Assembly: GCA_000381565.1 (NCBI GenBank)
Contig: KB906724.1
Span: 2,904,980-2,968,979, forward strand
Reading direction: 5' to 3'
DNA: 64,000 nucleotides
Source: Oxalobacteraceae bacterium AB_14
GTDB lineage: Bacteria > Pseudomonadota > Gammaproteobacteria > Burkholderiales > Burkholderiaceae_D
Shown here: piece by piece, positions 6,960 through 12,464 of the stretch
Layout: every line of letters begins with the position of its first letter
How positions within the stretch are numbered: the first letter of the stretch is position 1
Made by a program: the position numbers and the translations under genes
Notes under the pieces: model-generated
What the model was told of the DNA's origin: nothing
The model's database searches: none
Seen by the model: only the letters and a program-made list of their open reading frames with translations

Positions 6960-7106
6960 TTAATCCTTGGTGGTTTGCGACCGCAGTTCATCAAGATCGG
7001 CGCGCATGCGGTCAAACTCCGCGCCAATTTCCAAAATCAGCGCCTTGACGCTGGCAGGCATGAACGGCCCCGCAAGCGCAAGCGCTTTCTTAACCTTTTC
7101 GTACAT
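6960..7106 (-). CDS. 48-aa helical protein
   Basis: The ATG at 7106 has a Shine-Dalgarno (AAGGAAAAG) and overlaps the end of the replication gene by 17 bases. The frame stays open further upstream, but that part is antisense to the replication gene end. The product starts MYEKVKKALALAGPFMPAS and continues with an amphipathic, acidic helix (EIGAEFDRMRADLDEL). No family recognised. Confidence 0.5.
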   Translation of the reverse strand: MYEKVKKALALAGPFMPASVKALILEIGAEFDRMRADLDELRSQTTKD

Positions 7107-8850
7107 CGTTACTTTTCCTTTCGGTGAATAGGTCGGGGTTGAACTCCCCGAACTGGTCAAAACACTCAAAATCGAAGGATGCGAACCACTCCGATTCGTC
7201 AAACGGCGGTATTTCTCCGGTGTACCCGGCTCCCGCCTCCCAGAATGGCGCGGCCTCGGGCGTACAGTTATTTACAGGACTCCAAGGACGGCGAAGGGCA
7301 ACTTCAACAGCAACCCCGAGACGCCGCCATGTGTAGCGCACGGACTTGTATTCCACGTCAGGCTGGCTTTTGCAGTAGACGCCTGTCGGGCAGAATCGAT
7401 CCTGAAGGCCGTAGCGGCCCGCCACAGCGCGCAACTCAAGGGCGATGGCTATCCGGTAGTCCCTGCCCCTGTTGACGCCGCCCTGCGCCCGTATGTACTG
7501 CGCGTAGTCGCACCGCTTGACGCCGACGACCTCCCCGGTTTCCTCGTCCAGCACATCGACGCGATTGCACGCCAGCCAAGCGGCCTTGATGTGTTCCGGC
7601 GCATCGGCAATCGCATCCTCAGGAACGCGCCGCAATTCTCGGTAGGCCGTCACGGGTGGCTGTCCGATGGGTTGGAACTGGCGGATACCCCACACGCCCG
7701 CCCAGGCATCAACGCGCATTTCCTTTGAAATGATCGTCTTGCCGTTTTTGTCTTCTTCGATTTTGTTGTCGCCGATATTCTTTCCGACGTATTTCATCAT
7801 GTAGGCGGCGGCGCTGCCCTCTGCTGGGTCGATCACCTGGAATGTGACGCGCTTCTCTTTCGCGCCGTATTCGTTGCCGTCTTCGGCCAGCGCGTAGGCA
7901 GTCAGGTTGCGCTTAAAGACCTCGATATGGTCGGCAGGCATGAACAGCACCATGTGCCAGTGTGTGCATCCGTCGTGATGCGGCTCCGCTACACGGAAGC
8001 CATACGGCGCTATGCCGTCGCGGCCGTTCTGCGCCCGCGTCCGCGCCCAGACGTGCTTTTTCAAATACTCTTGCGTATCCCGTGGCGTGGCCCCGTTGTA
8101 TTTCTGGTTTGGCTGGCCGCTCTTTTCCAGTACGGCGTGGTAGCTGGCTGGCGCCGTCAGCGTCACGAACAGGCCCATATCGCCGCGCTCTTGCGCCACG
8201 TCGTCGCAGCCGTCCATGCGGAGCATCAATTCACCGCGCCGGATAGTGTTGTTGCTGGTGGTCTTTGCCGCCAGCACATCGAGCGTGAACTCTTGGCCGG
8301 TTTCGACGTTCTGCACCTTGGTGCTTTTCAGCACCTTGGCATTGCGGCGGTTCTGCGCCACGCGGCTATGCGCGGCCTCGTCGCTGCAATACTTGCCCTG
8401 CTGGCTGGATACAAAGCCCAAGCGGATCGCGCCGTGTTCCCGTGCGCGGCGGTGGACGGTTCGCAGGCTGCGCGTCCACCAAGCCGCGTCCATGCAGCGC
8501 AACATGGCTTGCCGGTCGTCCTTTACTGCTGGTGGCTCCACGCCCATCTGGCGGGCGATCATGGCGAACAGCGTCCTCATGGCGGTCATATCGTGCACAT
8601 CGAGCGCGATGTTTGCGCATTCGTTCGCGCAGTTCTCTGCCATGATGCACAACTGTGCTTCCGTCATATCGAGCGCGACCGGCGAACCGGTCAGGCTATC
8701 GAGCATCCCCGCCAACTTCGTGTAGCGCTCCGACTTCCAGCCTTCCACGCCAGCCATTTCCGCCGACAGTTCGGCGTATGCGCGCCGCCCCCATCGCTCA
8801 GGCAGACCGGCTACGGACTTGATTCCCCGCTCTTGCTGGATAACTGGCAT
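7090..8850 (-). CDS. Rolling-circle replication initiator (phage GPA / PM2 P12 type)
   Basis: This 586-aa protein has the three motifs of HUH rolling-circle initiators of the P2 gpA class: motif 1 LFVTLTAPASYH (227-238), motif 2 THWHMVLF with the metal-binding HxH (H297, H299), and motif 3 YMMKYVGKN with Tyr350 and Tyr354 plus Lys353. Two active-site tyrosines are typical of superfamily I, which includes PhiX174 A, P2 A and PM2 P12. The enzyme should nick one strand at the phage origin and stay 5-prime linked. Its start overlaps the upstream stop (TGATG). It implies circular phage DNA replicated by rolling circle. Confidence 0.88.
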   Translation of the reverse strand: MPVIQQERGIKSVAGLPERWGRRAYAELSAEMAGVEGWKSERYTKLAGMLDSLTGSPVALDMTEAQLCIMAENCANECANIALDVHDMTAMRTLFAMIARQMGVEPPAVKDDRQAMLRCMDAAWWTRSLRTVHRRAREHGAIRLGFVSSQQGKYCSDEAAHSRVAQNRRNAKVLKSTKVQNVETGQEFTLDVLAAKTTSNNTIRRGELMLRMDGCDDVAQERGDMGLFVTLTAPASYHAVLEKSGQPNQKYNGATPRDTQEYLKKHVWARTRAQNGRDGIAPYGFRVAEPHHDGCTHWHMVLFMPADHIEVFKRNLTAYALAEDGNEYGAKEKRVTFQVIDPAEGSAAAYMMKYVGKNIGDNKIEEDKNGKTIISKEMRVDAWAGVWGIRQFQPIGQPPVTAYRELRRVPEDAIADAPEHIKAAWLACNRVDVLDEETGEVVGVKRCDYAQYIRAQGGVNRGRDYRIAIALELRAVAGRYGLQDRFCPTGVYCKSQPDVEYKSVRYTWRRLGVAVEVALRRPWSPVNNCTPEAAPFWEAGAGYTGEIPPFDESEWFASFDFECFDQFGEFNPDLFTERKSNDVRKG

Positions 8851-9140
8851 CAGTGCAACTGCGCCCTGGTGGCCGGCGCATCGTCGCGCATGCAGCGCAG
8901 GGCCATGCCTACGTGCGATTCCAGCATGGTCAGCGCCATGGCGATGGCGTGGCGCTCTGCGGTGCTGAAGGCGGTCAGCGGATCGTTGGCGCGCTCACGC
9001 GGCAGGCGTGACACCATCATTGCGACGACCCGCGCAGGCGGCGGGACCAGCAGCCAGAATGCGGCGCGCTCTATCTCTCGGTCTTCGGCCTTCACCATGG
9101 CGGCGACGGCGGCAGGCTTCAGCATGGCGGCACTTTTCAT
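8850..9140 (-). CDS. 96-aa helical provirus protein of unknown function
   Basis: The ATG at 9140 overlaps the stop of the ribbon-helix-helix gene (ATGA) after a good ribosome site (GAGGAAACG), so the longer frame is rejected. The product starts MKSAAMLKPAAVAAMVKAED and is Ala/Met/Arg-rich with predicted helices, including LTAFSTAERHAIAMALTMLE. It directly precedes the replication initiator and is likely co-regulated with it. A replication accessory role is a guess from position. Confidence 0.55.
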   Translation of the reverse strand: MKSAAMLKPAAVAAMVKAEDREIERAAFWLLVPPPARVVAMMVSRLPRERANDPLTAFSTAERHAIAMALTMLESHVGMALRCMRDDAPATRAQLH

Positions 9141-9403
9141 CGTTTCCTCAGCAATTGTGTACGGAGCAGCTTTTCGATCACGGCGCTTTTCTTCAGGTCT
9201 TTGAACTTGATCCACGCTTCGAATTCGGCGTGCAGTTCGGCGGGCAGTTCGACGGTCAGCGGCTTGACGTTGTTTCGCGCCCGGTAGGCGGCCTGCTTTT
9301 CCGCCCTGCTGCCGTAGACAGCAGGACGGCCCCGTTTTTTCGTAACAGGTGCCGATTTAATGCCGGGTAGTTCGGCGGTGAATTGGTCGTCATCGCTTTT
9401 CAC
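9137..9403 (-). CDS. Ribbon-helix-helix DNA-binding protein
   Basis: I chose the GTG at 9403, which overlaps the methylase stop (GTGA). A TTG at 9418 would add five residues. The 88-aa product has a flexible N-terminus with an AT-hook-like KKRGRPA, then a strand VKPLTVELPAELHAEFEAW and two helices ending LLRTQLLRKR. This is the Arc/CopG ribbon-helix-helix pattern, common in plasmid and phage copy-control or repressor proteins. It sits just upstream of the replication genes and probably controls this operon. Confidence 0.68.
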   Translation of the reverse strand: MKSDDDQFTAELPGIKSAPVTKKRGRPAVYGSRAEKQAAYRARNNVKPLTVELPAELHAEFEAWIKFKDLKKSAVIEKLLRTQLLRKR

Positions 9404-10152
9404 CTGGTGGCCTCGCAAGAAACGCCGTTACTCGAGCGCGGTACCACATCGCCGTTTTTGATGTCGGTGGCCAGCATCGCCGAAAGCAACGCGCCCCGTT
9501 CAACTGCTGGCAGCTGCTTCAATCGCTCAATCCAACGATGCACCTTGCGTTTTATGCGCTCCCGCTCACGGAAGTCAGATCCAGCATAGGCATAATCGGC
9601 GAGGGTCGCCGGCGACTGGTAGTTCATCCAGACCGATTCCACGCGCACGCCGCCGCGCGTCATGGCGTTGAAATCGACGCGCTCCCAACCCAGCGATGCT
9701 GCAGCCTCGTCGTATATGTCGTTCCGGTAGCCGGACAGCATGAAGCGCACGCCTCGACCGGAGATTGCCGAAAGCACCGATATCAGATCACGGTGCTGGT
9801 CGTCGGTCATTTCGTGGCTGTAGATTGCCTTTTTCGTGCGCGTGCTGAGCACGTACGGCGGGTCCAAATAGACAAACTCGTCTCCCATCCACATGCGATT
9901 TTTTAGCCACGATACCGCTTCTACATTTATTACGGTGGTTCCTGCGCTACCGATGCATCCGGCGATGGTCGACCGCAACACGTTGGCCTGTTTCGGATCG
10001 CGCTCCAACAGAATTGACCGAACCGCACGGGCCTTGCGCTCGTAGATGTTGGCCCCTCCCGCAAACGCCTCAATGTAGACGCTGTGCGGTGGTATCAGGT
10101 TGATGATGGTTTGATAGACGCCCGATCCGCCCTTTCCGCCCGGATATCGCAC
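9400..10152 (-). CDS. D12-class adenine-N6 DNA methyltransferase (Dam-like)
   Basis: The GTG at 10152 gives a start reading MRYPGGKGG, the classical N-terminus of D12-class methylases, after a GGGG ribosome site. Product 250 aa. The AdoMet-binding motif is EAFAGGANIY (28-37) and the catalytic motif is DPPY (97-100), with LSGYRND further on. Such phage-borne Dam-like enzymes methylate adenine in short motifs and protect phage DNA or regulate promoters. No cognate nuclease is visible, so it is an orphan. The target motif cannot be read from the sequence. Confidence 0.88.
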   Translation of the reverse strand: MRYPGGKGGSGVYQTIINLIPPHSVYIEAFAGGANIYERKARAVRSILLERDPKQANVLRSTIAGCIGSAGTTVINVEAVSWLKNRMWMGDEFVYLDPPYVLSTRTKKAIYSHEMTDDQHRDLISVLSAISGRGVRFMLSGYRNDIYDEAAASLGWERVDFNAMTRGGVRVESVWMNYQSPATLADYAYAGSDFRERERIKRKVHRWIERLKQLPAVERGALLSAMLATDIKNGDVVPRSSNGVSCEATR

Positions 10153-10154
10153 GG

Positions 10155-10256
10155 TCAGCCCCGCAGCAGGCCAGCAGCCTGAAGTATTGGCCCCATGGCG
10201 ATCAAGAGCGCGCAGCATACGCACAGCGCGGCATTGGTGGCGGCGGCGCGGATCAT
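10155..10256 (-). CDS. 33-aa hydrophobic micro-protein
   Basis: The frame begins MIRAAATNAALCVCCALLIA and ends GLLRG. It overlaps the upstream gene stop by four bases (ATGA), and its stop falls two bases before the methylase start, so it fills the gap precisely. One membrane helix (about 7-28) with a CVCC cluster is visible. It could be a small holin-like or regulatory peptide. This is inferred from packing and hydrophobicity only. Confidence 0.48.
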   Translation of the reverse strand: MIRAAATNAALCVCCALLIAMGPILQAAGLLRG

Positions 10257-10447
10257 GCGCGCACCTTGGCGAGAGCGGATTGCAGATCGGTCAGCAGGCT
10301 ATGCACCATGCGGGAGAAGGTGCTGCCCGGCGGGTAGCAGCCAGCGATATTCAGCATTTCGTCGCGCTCCCGCTTCAATGCGGCCTCGACGGCGTTCGCC
10401 TCACCCTGCGTCAACGTAAGTATTTTGTAATCTTGTGTAACAGACAT
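10253..10447 (-). CDS. 64-aa helical protein, first gene of the provirus operon
   Basis: The ATG at 10447 follows a strong ribosome site (GAGGAGGCCAC) that itself lies in an inverted repeat. The product is helical and soluble, with QGEANAVEAALKRERDEMLN and a C-terminal helix. It is the first gene of the long leftward operon, directly opposite the repressor. No family recognised. Confidence 0.6.
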   Translation of the reverse strand: MSVTQDYKILTLTQGEANAVEAALKRERDEMLNIAGCYPPGSTFSRMVHSLLTDLQSALAKVRA

Positions 10448-10452
10448 GTGGC

Positions 10453-10544
10453 CTCCTCAGGCATGTTTTTCTCGTCAGGCAGAATGTCGGGAGGCGCGGA
10501 CTGTGCCGCCTGAGCCTGAGGAGACGTGTGATTTCCTCCCGACA
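10453..10544. repeat. Two interleaved 10-bp inverted repeats (pseudoknot topology)
   Basis: CTCCTCAGGC (10453-10462) is complementary to GCCTGAGGAG (10514-10523), and TGTCGGGAGG (10485-10494) is complementary to CCTCCCGACA (10535-10544). The order A-B-A'-B' is interleaved, which in RNA would be an H-type pseudoknot. Arm A includes the ribosome binding site of the 64-aa gene, so folding could hide it. As DNA the repeats could also be protein-binding or origin structures. The second CCTGAGGAG copy resembles the ribosome site of the rightward repressor, so part of the symmetry may come from shared ribosome-site sequence. Confidence 0.5.
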
Positions 10545-10555
10545 GACGGAATATA

Positions 10556-10618
10556 GTCCATAAATTAGGGACTTGTCCATAGGTTATGGACGGTTGCGCA
10601 TCTAGGGACTATGGACTA
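10556..10618. promoter_or_regulatory. Candidate phage repressor operators
   Basis: Three related sites lie in 60 bases of the divergent control region: GTCCATAAATTAGGGAC (10556-10572), GTCCATAGGTTATGGAC (10575-10591, a palindrome with a three-base centre), and a half-site TATGGAC (10610-10616) preceded by AGGGAC. The shared half is GTCCATA. The sites sit between the leftward operon and the rightward DUF3693-like gene and must overlap at least one promoter. They are the obvious operators for that regulator, though binding is inferred. Confidence 0.6.
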
Positions 10619-10671
10619 CTCTTCGACTATCCGCCCCAAATGCTGGCGGCATCAGCCCTGAGGAGAGCAAA

Positions 10672-10983
10672 TTGAAACCATCTGAATACCTGGACGCGGT
10701 CCGGGCCAAACTGGCATTGCCGAGCGATTACGCCCTGCAAAAGCCGCTTTCATTGTCAAAGCAGCAGCTCAGCCGCTACCGCAAAGACGCTGATTTTTTC
10801 AGCGACGATGTGGCGATCCGTGTTGCGGAAACCCTTGGAGTGGAAGTATCGAAAGTGTTGCTTGATGCTCACATTGAGCGGTCGAAGACGCCTGAGGTTC
10901 GGGCGGCATGGGTGGCGGTCATGGAAAAATTATCCGCGTCTTTCATTAACCTCCTATTGGGCTACGGCCCGCATGCAGCCTAG
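10672..10983 (+). CDS. DUF3693-like phage repressor with helix-turn-helix
   Basis: A TTG start at 10672 follows CCTGAGGAGAGCAAA. The 103-aa product starts MKPSEYLDAVRAKLALPSDY, and the next part (LSLSKQQLSRYRKD, DDVAIRVAETLGVE) is a helix-turn-helix resembling DUF3693 proteins of filamentous and other small phages. The C-terminus has a short hydrophobic stretch (SASFINLLLGYG). It is transcribed away from the rest of the provirus, from a region with palindromic operators, as expected for a lysogeny repressor. A non-ATG start fits low expression. Confidence 0.72.
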   Translation: MKPSEYLDAVRAKLALPSDYALQKPLSLSKQQLSRYRKDADFFSDDVAIRVAETLGVEVSKVLLDAHIERSKTPEVRAAWVAVMEKLSASFINLLLGYGPHAA

Positions 10984-11015
10984 GTTTCGCATGCGCCAAT
11001 AGGCTGTAATGGCCG

Positions 11016-11043
11016 GACTTACTCTTTATAAATTATGCGAAGT
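11016..11043 (-). other. dif-like half site, candidate provirus right boundary
   Basis: On the minus strand the bases read ACTTCGCATAA, then TTTATA, then AAGAGTAAGT. The first part equals the XerC arm of proteobacterial dif sites (consensus ending CGCATAA) and the centre is one base from TGTATA. The XerD arm is poorly conserved, about 3 of 11 bases. The XerC arm faces the chromosome (T6SS-like genes) and the divergent arm faces the provirus, as expected for a hybrid attachment site left by XerCD-mediated integration. The element's left end is outside the window, so the partner site cannot be checked. Confidence 0.45.
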
Positions 11044-11155
11044 GTGTGGTGGCTTGAACTAAAATATCCCGCTTGGGCCCACGGCATTGATTTTGGGATA
11101 TGATTGACAACGAAGAAAGTATGCCGAATCGATTTCATTGTCGGGATTTCACCCT

Positions 11156-11905
11156 ATGCAGCATCCGCTTGCTAGCCTCTGGCGCCATCCGGCACGCGTG
11201 CTGTTCTACCATTCCGCTGCGCGGCCCGAGCACACTCCCTTGCGCCTCGATGGTTCGGGCCTGCCACAGCCGATCGGCACCCGGCGGCGCTTTGTCTCGG
11301 CGGTCGACGCCTTCGATTATTTGCGCTACTGGCTGGGTGAGCCAGGTGCGCGCTCCGAACTCAAATCGATCCTGCAGCGCTCGGGCCCCTCATTGGCCGA
11401 CGCGCATTCGGGTGTGGACGGTTGGCAGCAAGCACTGGCGCGGCGCATGGCAACGGGCGCTGTGGTGGTCGTGGAAGAAAATACCCGCCTGGGCGCCCCG
11501 GGGCGGCTGATCGCTCCAACAACTGCCGGCGCGACAGATTCCGCGGTAGCCGCCCTGCCGCTGCTGACTGAGGCAACGTCCGTCATGCCACCGCCAGTGC
11601 AGGAAGCAGCGGCGACAATGACGGCGGCCGAAACCAGCGATACCCCGCCTATCGTTGCACCGGAATCGTCGGCGACCGACGTCGACCAGATTGCGCAAGC
11701 GGAAACGCTTGAGGCGGCCGCCAAGGATGGCACGCCGTTTTGCGAGGTGTGCGAGGCAGCGCGCAAGACTGCCCAACAGGCGGCGGAAGCCGAAGCAAAT
11801 CAGGTTGCGCAGGCCGATACGTTGGAACAGGCCGCGCGCGATGGAACGCCATTCTGCGAGATCTGCGAGAAAATGCGAGCAATTCAGGAGTCATCAAATG
11901 ACTGA
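11156..11905 (+). CDS. Type VI secretion-associated protein with two CxxC repeats
   Basis: I use the ATG at 11156; the frame is open a few codons earlier from a TTG. The product is 249 aa. The N-terminal half is soluble and unassigned (SLWRHPARVLFYHSAARPEH). A Pro/Ala/Thr-rich linker follows, and the C-terminus has two copies of a unit of about 35 residues with AAAKDGTPFCEVCEAA and QAARDGTPFCEICEKM. The GTPFCExCE motif is one I associate with type VI secretion spike and effector-linked proteins. It overlaps a DUF4123 gene by eight bases. A T6SS cargo-loading or adaptor role is likely. No VgrG or toxin is present nearby. Confidence 0.55.
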   Translation: MQHPLASLWRHPARVLFYHSAARPEHTPLRLDGSGLPQPIGTRRRFVSAVDAFDYLRYWLGEPGARSELKSILQRSGPSLADAHSGVDGWQQALARRMATGAVVVVEENTRLGAPGRLIAPTTAGATDSAVAALPLLTEATSVMPPPVQEAAATMTAAETSDTPPIVAPESSATDVDQIAQAETLEAAAKDGTPFCEVCEAARKTAQQAAEAEANQVAQADTLEQAARDGTPFCEICEKMRAIQESSND

Positions 11906-12464
11906 CGTCACACTGCAGCCCCTGATCGACAAGCTTTGGGGCGATAACACCGAACCGGAAGGCTGGCACGTCCATTGGATACTCGATGGAGCGCGCGATC
12001 CCGACATTGTTGCACTTGTCCGTGCCAGCGGCTTGGAGCATGCCTGCCTGTTTTCAGGCCAGATACACCCCCGGCTGCAGGCGGCGGCGCCCTATCTCGT
12101 GCATTTGCCCGCCGACTCGCCGGCGACCACCGAACTGCTGAAACGCGGCTGGGGCAAGTCATGGGGCATCTTCACCATTGCCAAGACTGGCATCACGCTG
12201 GCCCAGCAACGCCTTCATCTAAAGAAATTCCTGCGCGTGCAGACGGAGGACGGCAAGGTACTGGCTTTCCGCTACTACGACCCGCGCGTACTCACCACCT
12301 ATCTGCCTACGTGCACGGGCGACGAGTTTCGTGAATTTCTCGGCCCATTGTCCAGGATCATCGCGGAATGCGATGGCGGCGACAAGGCGCTGGAGTTCAC
12401 ACTGCACGAAGACGCGATGTGCATCCAGGAACACCATGTCGTACGCGTACAGCCACCGTCCTAG
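11898..12464 (+). CDS. DUF4123 type VI secretion chaperone/adaptor
   Basis: This 188-aa protein matches the DUF4123 pattern: an N-terminal part ending in the HVHWILDGARDPD region, a central TTELLKRGWGKSWGIF, and the characteristic FRYYDPRVLTTYLP followed by EFREFLGPL. DUF4123 proteins (Tap/TEC) bind effectors and help load them on VgrG spikes. The gene overlaps the CxxC-repeat gene upstream and is convergent with ycaO by four bases. Without adjacent VgrG, effector or immunity genes it is an orphan adaptor pair. Confidence 0.8.
   Translation: MTDVTLQPLIDKLWGDNTEPEGWHVHWILDGARDPDIVALVRASGLEHACLFSGQIHPRLQAAAPYLVHLPADSPATTELLKRGWGKSWGIFTIAKTGITLAQQRLHLKKFLRVQTEDGKVLAFRYYDPRVLTTYLPTCTGDEFREFLGPLSRIIAECDGGDKALEFTLHEDAMCIQEHHVVRVQPPS

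Noticed and set aside
1..11040. Classification as a filamentous (inovirus) prophage
   Set aside because: A rolling-circle initiator, a small ATPase and a DUF3693-type repressor also occur there. However, the ATPase lacks the Zot membrane helix, no small alpha-helical major coat protein is evident, and the 283-aa protein shows a double beta repeat.
1..11040. FLiP-like ssDNA double-jelly-roll phage
   Set aside because: FLiP also has a rolling-circle initiator and a transglycosylase, but to my knowledge it lacks a recognisable packaging ATPase, which is present here. A PM2-like dsDNA phage fits better, though the distinction is not proven.
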